From contig CAVYUG010000001.1 of assembly GCA_963771655.1 (NCBI GenBank), forward strand, positions 124,001-188,000: a stretch of 64,000 nucleotides of DNA. Direction: 5' to 3'. This document shows positions 8,517 through 16,183 of the stretch, piece by piece; positions within the stretch are counted from its first letter, which is position 1, and every line of letters begins with the position of its first letter. Under the pieces are notes generated by a model that saw nothing but the letters and a program-made list of their open reading frames with translations, had not been told where the DNA came from and searched no databases. The translations under genes were made by a program, and so were the position numbers. The stretch comes from JAWVFM01 sp963771655 (lineage in GTDB: Bacteria > Actinomycetota > Thermoleophilia > Solirubrobacterales > 70-9).

Positions 8517-9865
8517 GCGGCGACACCCACGGAGAAGGCGCGATTGCGAAAGGCGATCCGCCCGGCGGCAACCGTGACGAGCACACGGCCCCGAAGGGCC
8601 CGGCCGGCGAACGCCGAATTGTCGGAGCGGCTCTCCCAGCCCTCGGCGCCGGCCTCCCACTCGACGTCGAGGTCGCAGAGGACGAGGTTCGCCTCGGCAC
8701 CCTGGCTGATGCGCGGCTGCTCGAGGTCGAGGACCGAGGCCCCGGCACCGAGCCGGTCCACGAGCACGGAGAGGTCGAGGGCCCCCGGCAGCACGAGCTC
8801 GGTGTGGAGGACCGCGAATGCCGTCTCGAGCCCGGTGACCCCGTTCGCGGCGGACTCGAACGGCACCTCCTTCTCGTCGATCGAATGGGGTGCGTGGTCG
8901 GTGGCCACGCACTCGATGAGCCCGCTGCGAAGGGCCTCCACGAGCGCCTGGCGATCCTCCTCGGCGCGCAGCGGCGAGTGCATCTTGAACCTTGGGTCGA
9001 GGCTTCGCACGGACTCGTCGGTGAGCACCAGGTGGTGGGGCGTCACCTCGCACGTGATCGCGACCCCGGCCTCCTTCGCAGTGGCCACTGCGGCGATCGA
9101 CTCGCGGCACGACAGGTGCTGGATGTGGATGCGCGCTTCCTCGTAGGCGGCGATCTGCGCATCGCGGGCGATCATGGTCGACTCCGAGAGGGTCGGGATG
9201 CCCGCGAGCCCGAGCGCCGCGGAGACCTCGCCCTCGTGCATGACGCCGTCGCCGGCGAGCTCCGGGTCCTCCTCGTGAAGGGCGATCTGCGCCCCGGTGA
9301 TCGCCTGGTATTGGAGGGCGCGCCGCAGCACGCGAGAGTTCCTCACGGGGAGGCCGTCGTCGGAGAACCCGACGGCGCCGGCATCCCGAAGCTCGAGCAT
9401 GTCCGTCAGCTCCTCGCCCCGCATCCCCCTCGTCACGCAGGCCATGAACCCGATTGGAACCGCCGCCTCGCGGGACGCGCGTTCGCGCAGCGCCTCGACG
9501 TCGGCGGGGCTGTCGACGGGCGGGTCGGTGTTCGCCATGGCGCCGATCCCGCAGTAGCCGCCCGCGGCTGCCGCGCGGCTTCCGGTCTCGAGGTCCTCCT
9601 CGTCCTCCCGGCCGGGGGTCCGCAGGTGGACGTGTGGGTCGAAGAAGGCGGGGAACACGTGGAGACCATCGGCCTCTATGACCTCGGCGTCGGGCAGCGA
9701 AGCGCCTCCCGCCTCGGCCAGCTCGGCGATCTCGCCGCGTCGCACCACCACGTCGCGGCGCTCATCGAGCCCGCTCGCCGGGTCGAGCACGCGAGCCCCG
9801 CGGACGATCAGGTCACCGCCCGCCTCGCCCGTCCCGCGCCAGTCAAGCGAGGAGATCGCCCTCAC
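8513..9865 (-). CDS. pyrC: Dihydroorotase
   Basis: Zinc amidohydrolase that cyclises carbamoyl-aspartate to dihydroorotate. The 450-residue class I-type enzyme has the metal motif D-P-H-V-H-L-R-T-P-G near residue 77, G-F-S-D-D-G in the position of the class I metal-bridging Asp, E-V-T-P-H-H-L, and the catalytic A-T-D-H-A-P-H block. The GTG start at 9865 overlaps the pyrB stop (GTGA), and its own stop overlaps the isochorismatase start. No missing catalytic residue was seen, so it should be active rather than a pseudo-dihydroorotase partner of PyrB. Confidence 0.95.
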   Translation of the reverse strand: MRAISSLDWRGTGEAGGDLIVRGARVLDPASGLDERRDVVVRRGEIAELAEAGGASLPDAEVIEADGLHVFPAFFDPHVHLRTPGREDEEDLETGSRAAAAGGYCGIGAMANTDPPVDSPADVEALRERASREAAVPIGFMACVTRGMRGEELTDMLELRDAGAVGFSDDGLPVRNSRVLRRALQYQAITGAQIALHEEDPELAGDGVMHEGEVSAALGLAGIPTLSESTMIARDAQIAAYEEARIHIQHLSCRESIAAVATAKEAGVAITCEVTPHHLVLTDESVRSLDPRFKMHSPLRAEEDRQALVEALRSGLIECVATDHAPHSIDEKEVPFESAANGVTGLETAFAVLHTELVLPGALDLSVLVDRLGAGASVLDLEQPRISQGAEANLVLCDLDVEWEAGAEGWESRSDNSAFAGRALRGRVLVTVAAGRIAFRNRAFSVGVAA

Positions 9866-10833
9866 GCCGGCTCCCCGATGGGCGTGGGTGCCTCGAGCTC
9901 CTCATCGGCCATACGCGCGCCTCCGCCGGGCCGGTCCCGGCCCGCGAGCAGCTCGTAAAGCACGGCCATCCGCACGTAGAGGCCGGCCTCCACCTGCTCG
10001 GCGATCAGCGAGCTCGGCCCGTCGATGACCTCCGGCGCGAGCTCGACCCCTCGGTTGACCGGGCCCGGGTGCATCAGCAGCTGGCGCGGGCCGAGCCGGC
10101 GAGCGTCGATCTGATAGCGGGCCGCGTACTCGCGGATCGACGGCACGAACGACTCCGACATGCGCTCGCGCTGCATCCGCAGCGCATAGACCACGTCGGC
10201 CTCGGGGAGGCGGTCGAGACCGTGGGCGACCTCGCACCCGAGCGCCGCCTCGATCCCGCGCGGGATCAGCGTCGGTGGGCCGCAGACGGTGACCCTCGCG
10301 CCCATCGTCCTGAACGCCAGGATTCCCGATCGCGCCACGCGACTGTGGAGGACGTCGCCGACGATCCAGATGCTCTTGCCGTCGATCGAGCCGACCCGGC
10401 GTCGCAGCGCGAGGAGGTCGAGCAGAGCCTGCGTCGGGTGCTCGTGCTTGCCGTCGCCCGCGTTCACGACCGCGGCGTCCGTCCACGTCGCGACGAGCGC
10501 GGCCGCACCGGCCTCGGGCGCGCGGATCACGATCGCCTCCGGGCCGTAGGCCGAGAGCGTCGCGATGGTGTCCTTGAGCGACTCTCCCTTCTCGACCGAG
10601 GACCCGGCCGCCTTCACCGAGACGACGTCTGCCGACAGCCGCTTCGCGGCGAGCTCGAACGACGAGCTCGTCCGCGTGCTCGCCTCCATGAACAGGCTGA
10701 CGATCGTGCGGCCGCGAAGCGTCGGGACCTTCTTGATGTCGCGCCGGCCGACCTCGGCGAAGCTCTCGGCCCGCTCGAGGATGCGCTCGATGTCATCGCG
10801 ATCGAGGTCCGCGATCGAGAGGAGGTGGTTCAC
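9862..10833 (-). CDS. pyrB: Aspartate carbamoyltransferase catalytic subunit
   Basis: Condenses carbamoyl phosphate with aspartate, the committed step of pyrimidine synthesis. The 323-residue product contains the carbamoyl-phosphate motif S-T-R-T-S-S-S-F-E, the H-P-T-Q-A-L-L-D loop, and the aspartate-site P-G-P-V-N-R-G segment near the C-terminus. The GTG at 10833 overlaps the pyrR stop (GTGA). No pyrI regulatory subunit gene is present, consistent with an unregulated catalytic trimer and control through PyrR. Confidence 0.96.
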   Translation of the reverse strand: MNHLLSIADLDRDDIERILERAESFAEVGRRDIKKVPTLRGRTIVSLFMEASTRTSSSFELAAKRLSADVVSVKAAGSSVEKGESLKDTIATLSAYGPEAIVIRAPEAGAAALVATWTDAAVVNAGDGKHEHPTQALLDLLALRRRVGSIDGKSIWIVGDVLHSRVARSGILAFRTMGARVTVCGPPTLIPRGIEAALGCEVAHGLDRLPEADVVYALRMQRERMSESFVPSIREYAARYQIDARRLGPRQLLMHPGPVNRGVELAPEVIDGPSSLIAEQVEAGLYVRMAVLYELLAGRDRPGGGARMADEELEAPTPIGEPA

Positions 10834-11399
10834 GAGGTCACACCACCCGCGGCCGGCGTCCGTGTGCCCCCGATCGCCACCTCGTCGACGCCGTCGGTCT
10901 CCTCGAGGCGGACGTAGACGCGCTCGGCGCGCGCCGTCGGGAGGTTCTTGCCGACGTAGTCGGGCCTGATCGGCAGCTCCCGGTGGCCGCGATCGGCGAG
11001 CACGGCGAGCTGCACCCGCTCCGGGCGCCCGTAGTCGAAGAGGGCCTCGATCGCCGCGCGGGCGGTGCGACCCGTGAACATGACGTCGTCGACGAGCACG
11101 ATCGTGCGTCGAGCGAGGTCGAAGTCGAGGTGGGAGGCGTGCACGACCGGCTGGGCGATCGGGTCGCGCGCGTCCACGTCGTCGCGGTAGAAGGAGATGT
11201 CGAGGTCGCCGAACGGGACCTCGGATCCGGTCAGCTCGCCGACGAGCGCGTGCAGACGGCGCCCGAGGACCGCTCCTCGTGTGTGGATCCCGACGAGGGC
11301 GACCGAGTCGTCGCCGGGGTTCTTCTCGACGATCTCATGTGCGATCCGCACCAGCGTCCGGCGCAGATCGTCGCGGTCGAGGACGACCTTCTCTGCCAT
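10830..11399 (-). CDS. pyrR: PyrR, pyrimidine operon regulator / uracil phosphoribosyltransferase
   Basis: UMP-sensing RNA-binding repressor of pyr genes with UPRTase activity. The 189-residue product has the PRPP-binding signature V-L-V-D-D-V-M-F-T-G-R-T and the typical N-terminal helix L-D-R-D-D-L-R-R-T-L-x-R-I-A-H-E. It is the first gene of the operon. The start ATG has a good ribosome site (AAGGGG, 7 bases upstream), and a PyrR binding loop lies directly upstream of it, so the protein probably controls its own operon. Confidence 0.95.
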   Translation of the reverse strand: MAEKVVLDRDDLRRTLVRIAHEIVEKNPGDDSVALVGIHTRGAVLGRRLHALVGELTGSEVPFGDLDISFYRDDVDARDPIAQPVVHASHLDFDLARRTIVLVDDVMFTGRTARAAIEALFDYGRPERVQLAVLADRGHRELPIRPDYVGKNLPTARAERVYVRLEETDGVDEVAIGGTRTPAAGGVTS

Positions 11400-11415
11400 T
11401 CACGCGCCCCTTACT

Positions 11416-11429
11416 GGCCTCTCCGGACC
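11416..11429 (-). promoter_or_regulatory. PyrR-binding loop in the pyr operon leader
   Basis: The transcript reads GGUCCGGAGAGGCC here. It matches 12 of 14 positions of the PyrR anti-antiterminator consensus ARUCCNGNGAGGYU, and the GGUCC/GGCC ends can pair. The site ends 3 bases upstream of the AAGGGG ribosome binding site of pyrR (11407-11412), and no terminator hairpin is visible. Binding would therefore block translation initiation, as known for mycobacterial PyrR, rather than cause attenuation. Confidence 0.75.
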
Positions 11430-11503
11430 GGGTTAAAGGAACCGACGGGCGGAGCCTAGCAGCGGGCGTGGACCCACCGACCACGACCCGCGCGCGTGCG
11501 AAC

Positions 11504-12418
11504 ATGGCGCCGATGGCGACCGCTTCGCGCGACCCGGCGATGCGCCCCGAGACCCGTGAGGTCATCGACGTCCATCGCGCCGCGGGGCGCTCGTTCGAGG
11601 CGGGCGGGGTCCAGAGCTTCGTGCGCGAGCGGGGAAGCGAGCGCGGCGGCGTCGTCGTTCTCGTCCACGGCGTGCCGTCGAGCTCCTTCCTCTACCGGAA
11701 GATGCTGCCGCTCCTGGCCGACGAGGGCCTCCGCGCGGTCGCCTTCGACCTGCCGGGGCTCGGGCTCGCTGATCGTCCCCAGGATTTCGACTACTCGTGG
11801 TCGGGCCTCGCACGGTGGTTCGGCGAGGCGATGGACGCCCTCGAGCTCGACCGCGTTCACCTGGTGGTCCACGACATCGGCGGGCCGATTGCCTGCGAGT
11901 GGGCCGTCCAGAACGCCGAGCGAGTGCTGTCGCTGACCGCTCTGAACACGATGCTCGACCCCGCCACCTTTCGCCGTCCGTGGTCGATGGCGCCGTTCGC
12001 GACCCGGGGCGTCGGCGAGGCGTGGCTGCGCGGGACCCCGCGCCCCGCGTTCCGGCGGCTCTTCCTGAGCCAGGGGATCGCCGACCGCGGCGCGATAACC
12101 AACGCCGAGATCGACGCCTACTACTACCTCCTGCGACGCGGCGACGGTGGCCGCGCGTTCCTGCGGATCATGAGGGGCTTCGAGCTCACGGCCGACAAGC
12201 GCCGCTTCCTGTGGGCGGGCCTGGCGAAGCGCCCCTACCCCGCCAGGATCGTGTGGGGCGAGCTCGACCCGGCGCTCGGCCTCGGCCAGCTCGAGATCGC
12301 GCAGCGGGTCCTGGCGACCGACGACACCATCCGGCTGCCCGCGAAGCACTTCCTCCAGGAGGATCAGGCGCCGGCGGTCGCTCAGGCAATCGCCGACCTC
12401 GCGGCGCCGTTGGGCTGA
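11504..12418 (+). CDS. Alpha/beta hydrolase, haloalkane dehalogenase/epoxide hydrolase type
   Basis: 304-residue alpha/beta-hydrolase. The nucleophile elbow is V-H-D-I-G-G with Asp124, not Ser, which places it with haloalkane dehalogenases and epoxide hydrolases. The oxyanion motif H-G-V-P, an acid in G-E-L-D-P and the catalytic His in K-H-F-L-Q-E-D (a typical dehalogenase ending) are present. Substrate unknown. The ATG at 11504 was chosen; ATGs at 11513 and 11540 are equally possible since family similarity begins near residue 20. It is divergent from pyrR and its last 37 bases overlap the convergent rnz. Confidence 0.82.
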   Translation: MAPMATASRDPAMRPETREVIDVHRAAGRSFEAGGVQSFVRERGSERGGVVVLVHGVPSSSFLYRKMLPLLADEGLRAVAFDLPGLGLADRPQDFDYSWSGLARWFGEAMDALELDRVHLVVHDIGGPIACEWAVQNAERVLSLTALNTMLDPATFRRPWSMAPFATRGVGEAWLRGTPRPAFRRLFLSQGIADRGAITNAEIDAYYYLLRRGDGGRAFLRIMRGFELTADKRRFLWAGLAKRPYPARIVWGELDPALGLGQLEIAQRVLATDDTIRLPAKHFLQEDQAPAVAQAIADLAAPLG

Positions 12419-13362
12419 GCCTTCGCCCCACGCTCGATCAGTGCGGGCGCGCCACGCTCCGGGAGCGGGATCTCGACGAGGTCGAAGTCGCGGGGCGCGA
12501 TGGCCTCGGGCACCACGTCGCGGGCCTCGGCCAGAACGGCGCCGACGTTGTAGCGCGAGGACACGTGGACGATCGCCAGCATGTCGACCTCGGCCTCGCG
12601 TGCGACGATCGCGGCCTCCCGGGCCGTGGAGTGCCCGGTTTCAGCCGCACGCTCGGCCTCCTCGTCGGCGAAGCTGCCGTCGTGCACGAGCAGCTGGGCG
12701 CGATGGGCCGCGATGCGCGTCATCTCGCACGGCGCCGTATCGCCCGTGATCACGATCTTCCGTCCGCCGCGGGACTCGCCCATCACCTGCGACGGCTCGA
12801 CGGTTGACCCGTCGGCGCCGGGCACCGACTCACCGCCCTGGAGCCGGCCGAAGTCGGGGCCCGGCGCCACGCCGAGCCTTGCCGCTGCGTCCGGGTCGAA
12901 TCGCCCCGGGCGGTCGGACTCGACCAGCGCGTACCCGTGCGCCGGCATGCGGTGGGCGACCGGAAACGACCGGACCGCGTAGCCGTCGCGGAGGATCGCG
13001 TCGCCCTCGGCGAGCTCGACCAGCTCGAGCGAGTAGTGGAGTCGCCCGACGATGCGGCGGATCGCTCCGAATAGCTCCTGGAGCCCCGGCGGCCCCACGA
13101 TCCGAAGGTCCGGCTCGCGCCCCTGGAGGTCATACGTCTTCAGCAGGCCGGGGAGCCCGAGGTAGTGGTCGGCGTGCAGATGCGTGATGTAGATCTCGTC
13201 GAGCTGGACCAGCCCGGTGGAGCGCTGCATCTGGCGCTGTGCTCCCTCGCCGCAGTCGAAGAGAAGCCTGTCCCCCCCGCGCCGCACGAGCACGCAGGCG
13301 GTCGCCCGCCCGGCGGTGGGCACCGACCCACCGGTGCCGAGAAAGACGACGTCGAGGTCCAT
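12382..13362 (-). CDS. rnz: Ribonuclease Z
   Basis: Endonuclease that trims tRNA 3' trailers; zinc-dependent metallo-beta-lactamase fold. The 326-residue product has F-L-G-T-G-G-S at the N-terminus, the metal motif H-L-H-A-D-H at 61-66, a F-P-V-x-H-R segment, the T-G-D-T metal ligand, and a late H-V-S-S-R-Y motif. It lies 560 bases from tRNA-Arg, whose CCA end is not encoded, so RNase Z processing fits. A TACGCT -10-like hexamer ends 6 bases before the ATG. Confidence 0.93.
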   Translation of the reverse strand: MDLDVVFLGTGGSVPTAGRATACVLVRRGGDRLLFDCGEGAQRQMQRSTGLVQLDEIYITHLHADHYLGLPGLLKTYDLQGREPDLRIVGPPGLQELFGAIRRIVGRLHYSLELVELAEGDAILRDGYAVRSFPVAHRMPAHGYALVESDRPGRFDPDAAARLGVAPGPDFGRLQGGESVPGADGSTVEPSQVMGESRGGRKIVITGDTAPCEMTRIAAHRAQLLVHDGSFADEEAERAAETGHSTAREAAIVAREAEVDMLAIVHVSSRYNVGAVLAEARDVVPEAIAPRDFDLVEIPLPERGAPALIERGAKAQPNGAARSAIA

Positions 13363-13368
13363 GGCCTA

Positions 13369-13374
13369 AGCGTA
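13369..13374 (-). promoter_or_regulatory. -10 element of rnz (leaderless configuration)
   Basis: TACGCT ends 6 bases before the rnz ATG, so transcription would begin at or next to the start codon. No ribosome binding site is present. The same hexamer at the same distance precedes kimA. Confidence 0.6.
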
Positions 13375-13396
13375 AGCGGGTAGGCGGGCAACCGGT

Positions 13397-13828
13397 CTAA
13401 GCGACCAAGGCGGCGAGCTGCTCGCGAGTCCAACGCTCGATCTCAAAGTCGGCGGCCCGCCTCGTTCGGCGGCGTTGATTGTTTCGCGCCGGTTCGAGGC
13501 GCAACCTGCCCTCGTGGTTGCCGACGTCGCCAATCGGGACCAGGTAGACGCGGCGGTTTGGAGGGAAGTACACCCCGAAAGCCTCCGCCAGACCGGCGTA
13601 CGACAGCGGACCGTTGCCGTGGTCGGTCCCGCGGCAGTTGAAGAGAATGCACCCTCGGCTCGGCCAGCCGGCCTTGCACTGGACCCGAACGAACCGGCCC
13701 TCCCCGACCTCGACCACGAGGTCGTAGGGGTGTCCGCCACCAAATGGCACCAAGACGTCGAACCCCCGCTCGATCAACGCAGCCAACACCGCCGCTTCCG
13801 CCGCGTTTCCACGCCTGGCAGTTTCCAT
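13397..13828 (-). CDS. PD-(D/E)XK nuclease-fold protein (group-I-intron endonuclease family)
   Basis: 143-residue protein of the PDDEXK_5-like family. It shows G-N-A-A-E-A-A-V (conserved Glu), G-G-G-H-P-Y-D-L-V-V (active Asp) and V-R-V-Q-C-K (the x-Q-x-K half of the site), followed by Y-L-V-P-I and R-N-N-Q. Members resemble Holliday-junction resolvases and are often found as small solitary genes, with no established role. No intron or mobile element is visible around it, although tRNA-Arg starts about 90 bases upstream. The ATG at 13828 is preceded at 7 bases by TAGGGT. Confidence 0.8.
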   Translation of the reverse strand: METARRGNAAEAAVLAALIERGFDVLVPFGGGHPYDLVVEVGEGRFVRVQCKAGWPSRGCILFNCRGTDHGNGPLSYAGLAEAFGVYFPPNRRVYLVPIGDVGNHEGRLRLEPARNNQRRRTRRAADFEIERWTREQLAALVA

Positions 13829-13835
13829 CGACGTG

Positions 13836-13841
13836 ACCCTA
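13836..13841 (-). promoter_or_regulatory. -10 element of the PD-(D/E)XK nuclease gene
   Basis: TAGGGT ends 7 bases before the ATG at 13828. No Shine-Dalgarno sequence lies between, which supports a leaderless transcript. Confidence 0.55.
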
Positions 13842-13920
13842 GTCGTCGCCTCGAACAGAACGTATGTTCGTTTTCATACGTCCCGGGGACCAGAGGACCG
13901 ACGGGTAAGCTGGGCGGTCA

Positions 13921-13993
13921 GCGCCCGTAGCTCAGGGGATAGAGCGACCGCCTCCGGAGCGGTAGGCCGCAGGTTCGAATCCTGCCGGGCGCG
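13921..13993 (+). tRNA. tRNA-Arg (anticodon CCG)
   Basis: Complete cloverleaf: acceptor GCGCCCG/CGGGCGC, D-arm GCTC-AGGGGATA-GAGC, anticodon stem ACCGC/GCGGT with loop CTCCGGA (anticodon CCG), T-arm GCAGG-TTCGAAT-CCTGC and discriminator G. CCA is not encoded. It reads CGG arginine codons, common in this GC-rich genome. Confidence 0.96.
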
Positions 13994-14028
13994 CTCAGGG
14001 CGCAACCACCCCGTGCCTCGCCGCTTCG

Positions 14029-14034
14029 TAGAGT
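14029..14034 (+). promoter_or_regulatory. -10 element of the BBE-type oxidoreductase
   Basis: TAGAGT ends 7 bases before the ATG at 14042, downstream of tRNA-Arg. No ribosome site is present. Confidence 0.6.
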
Positions 14035-14041
14035 GCGGGCC

Positions 14042-15406
14042 ATGACCGATCTCTCAGGAATTTCGCTGGCGGGGCGTCTCGCGACGCAGGACGAGTCCGA
14101 TTGGGACGAGGCGCGGCAGACGTGGAACATCGTGGCCGACCAGCAGCCGGCTGCGGTCGCGTTCGTCGAGGGCCCGGACGACGTCTCGAAGGTCGTCCGC
14201 TTCGCCGCCGACAACGACCTCAGGGTGGTCGGGCAGAGCACCGGGCACGGCGCCGTCGCCCTGGGGCCGGTCGGGGACACCATCGTCATCAAGACCGAGC
14301 GGATGCGCCGAGTGGAGGTCGACGGCGACGCGCAGACCGCGCGCGTTGAGGCGGGGGCGCTGGCGCTCGACGTCGGCGAGGCGGCGCAGGCCAAGGGACT
14401 CTGCTCGATGCCCGGGTCCTCGCCCGACGTGGGGGTTGTCGGGTTCACGCTCGGCGGTGGGCTCAGCTGGCTCGGGCGGAAGTACGGATTCGCGTGCAAC
14501 CGCGTCATGGCCATCGAGCTCGTGACCGCCGACGGAGAGGCGCGACGGGTCGACGCCGACAACGAGGGCGACCTCTTCTGGGCGCTCCGGGGCGGGGGCG
14601 GCAGCTACGCGATCGTGACCGCGCTCCACGTGGCTCTCCTCCCCCATTCCGAGCTCTACGCCGGCACGATCATCTTTCCGGCCGAGGTGGGCGCCGACGC
14701 CGTGCGAACGTACCGCGACTGGGCGGCGACCCAGCCCGACGAGGTGACCTCGATCGTGCGCTTCCTGCGCCCACCCCCGCTTCCCGACGTGCCAGAGCCC
14801 CTTCGCGACCGGCCGCTGCTCACGATCGGCGTCGCGTCGATCGGCAGCGAGGCCGAGGGCCGCGAGCGCGTCGCCCCGCTGCGCGAGATCGGCGAGCCGA
14901 TCATGGACCTGATCGAGCTGATGCCGGCGGTGGGCCTCAGCAGGATCCACATGGATCCCGAGGTGCCTGTCCCGGGCCTTGGCCACCACGCCCTGATCGA
15001 CGAGCTGACCGACGAGGCGATCGACGCCTGGGTCGGCGCGGGCGGTCCGGAGTCGGGCTCGCCGCTGCTCCTGACCGAGCTCCGCCATCTGGGTGGCGCG
15101 CTGGGCCGAGCGACGGAGAACGCCGGCGCCCTCGCCAAGCTCGATGCCTCGTTCGCCATGTTCGGGGTCGGCATGCCGATGACCCCCGAGCTTGCGGAGG
15201 CGATCGAGGGTCACCTCGACCACCTCACCGACGTGATGAAGCCGTGGACCGGCGAGGGCGGCTACTTCAACTTCGCCGAGCGTCCCTGCGACGCGAACGC
15301 GATCCTGCCGGCCGAGACGTGCTCACGCCTCGCCGAGGTGAAGCGCCGATGGGATCCCGACGGGATCATCCGCGGCAACCACGTCGTCGCGCTCACCCCG
15401 GCCTGA
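14042..15406 (+). CDS. FAD-linked oxidoreductase, berberine-bridge-enzyme type
   Basis: 454-residue oxidoreductase with an N-terminal FAD-binding PCMH domain (F-V-E-G-P-D-D-V-x-x-V-V-R-F-A near 40, then G-Q-S-T-G-H-G-A and the P-G-S-S-P-D-V-G-V-V-G-F-T-L-G-G-G block). A substrate domain and the C-terminal Y-F-N-F plus W-D-P-D-G cofactor motif follow. The His of the G-H-G loop that often carries covalent FAD is present, but the second Cys attachment site of bicovalent members is not obvious. Substrate unknown; sugars, alcohols and secondary metabolites are all used by the family. No signal peptide. Confidence 0.85.
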   Translation: MTDLSGISLAGRLATQDESDWDEARQTWNIVADQQPAAVAFVEGPDDVSKVVRFAADNDLRVVGQSTGHGAVALGPVGDTIVIKTERMRRVEVDGDAQTARVEAGALALDVGEAAQAKGLCSMPGSSPDVGVVGFTLGGGLSWLGRKYGFACNRVMAIELVTADGEARRVDADNEGDLFWALRGGGGSYAIVTALHVALLPHSELYAGTIIFPAEVGADAVRTYRDWAATQPDEVTSIVRFLRPPPLPDVPEPLRDRPLLTIGVASIGSEAEGRERVAPLREIGEPIMDLIELMPAVGLSRIHMDPEVPVPGLGHHALIDELTDEAIDAWVGAGGPESGSPLLLTELRHLGGALGRATENAGALAKLDASFAMFGVGMPMTPELAEAIEGHLDHLTDVMKPWTGEGGYFNFAERPCDANAILPAETCSRLAEVKRRWDPDGIIRGNHVVALTPA

Positions 15407-15415
15407 GGCGGGGAC

Positions 15416-16183
15416 TCACGAGCGTCGCTCGGCGCGATACATCGCCATCGCATGCGCGCCGGCCGGGTGCTCGCGCAGCTCGCGGACCATCGACGCCATC
15501 GCCGGCGGCAGCTCGTCGGGCTGCGGCAAAGGCACGCCGTACTCCGGCGGCACGAGCACCGACGCGGAGAGCGCGGAAAACGTGAGGTCCGCCGCGGTGA
15601 ACCGATCGCCGCACAGGTAGGCGCGTCCGTCGGACAGCCTCACTCCCACCTCGTCGAAGGTGGCGCGGACCTGGGCTTCGGACTCCGTGACCGTCTCGGG
15701 CGTGATGTCGAGGTAGCGGTCGATGAAGCGGTAGACGAGCGGGAGCAGGAACGGAAGCGCGCGGCGCTCCCAGGCCGGGACGCCGGTGCACCCGTACGCC
15801 TTGACGAGATCCGGACGAGACCTGATCTGGTCGTACATCCACCGGCGCCCATGCGGCCCGAGGCGCTCGTCGAAGTCCCGCTCGAGCTCGCGGACCTCCG
15901 CGGCGGCCGCCCCGTCGCTGGGATAGACGCGCCGATCCGGCGGCGCCCGGCGGTCGGCCTCCCCGACGATGTCCGCGGACTCGGGCAGTACGCGCTCGCC
16001 GCAGACGAGAACCGGGGCCGTCGTGCCCCCGCCCGCCCGCCGCGTGGCGATGCGGTGGATGACCTGGAGATGAGCCCGCTCCGTGTAGGCGATTCCGGCG
16101 CGTTCGAGCGCCCAGCGCGCCTTCTCGCAGTAGTGGCTGATCGGGATCGTGATCAGGACGCACGGGCGCGAGGCCGCGGTCAC
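15416..16183 (-). CDS. Glutathione S-transferase-like protein
   Basis: 255-residue protein with a thioredoxin-like N-terminal half and an all-helical C-terminal half. The N-terminus has I-S-H-Y-C-E-K-A-R-W-A-L-E-R-A-G, the typical GST helix-1 pattern with Ser/Cys at the thiol-activating position, and T-A-P-V-L with L-P-E-S-A-D-I for the cis-Pro and glutathione contacts. Actinobacteria usually lack glutathione, so the true thiol partner is uncertain. The GTG at 16183 overlaps the stop of the upstream dehydratase gene, so it is the last gene of that operon. Confidence 0.78.
   Translation of the reverse strand: MTAASRPCVLITIPISHYCEKARWALERAGIAYTERAHLQVIHRIATRRAGGGTTAPVLVCGERVLPESADIVGEADRRAPPDRRVYPSDGAAAAEVRELERDFDERLGPHGRRWMYDQIRSRPDLVKAYGCTGVPAWERRALPFLLPLVYRFIDRYLDITPETVTESEAQVRATFDEVGVRLSDGRAYLCGDRFTAADLTFSALSASVLVPPEYGVPLPQPDELPPAMASMVRELREHPAGAHAMAMYRAERRS

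Noticed and set aside
8513..9865. PyrC as an inactive pseudo-dihydroorotase partner of PyrB
   Set aside because: The metal-binding H-x-H, the G-F-S-D-D-G loop and the catalytic D-H-A-P-H motif are all intact.
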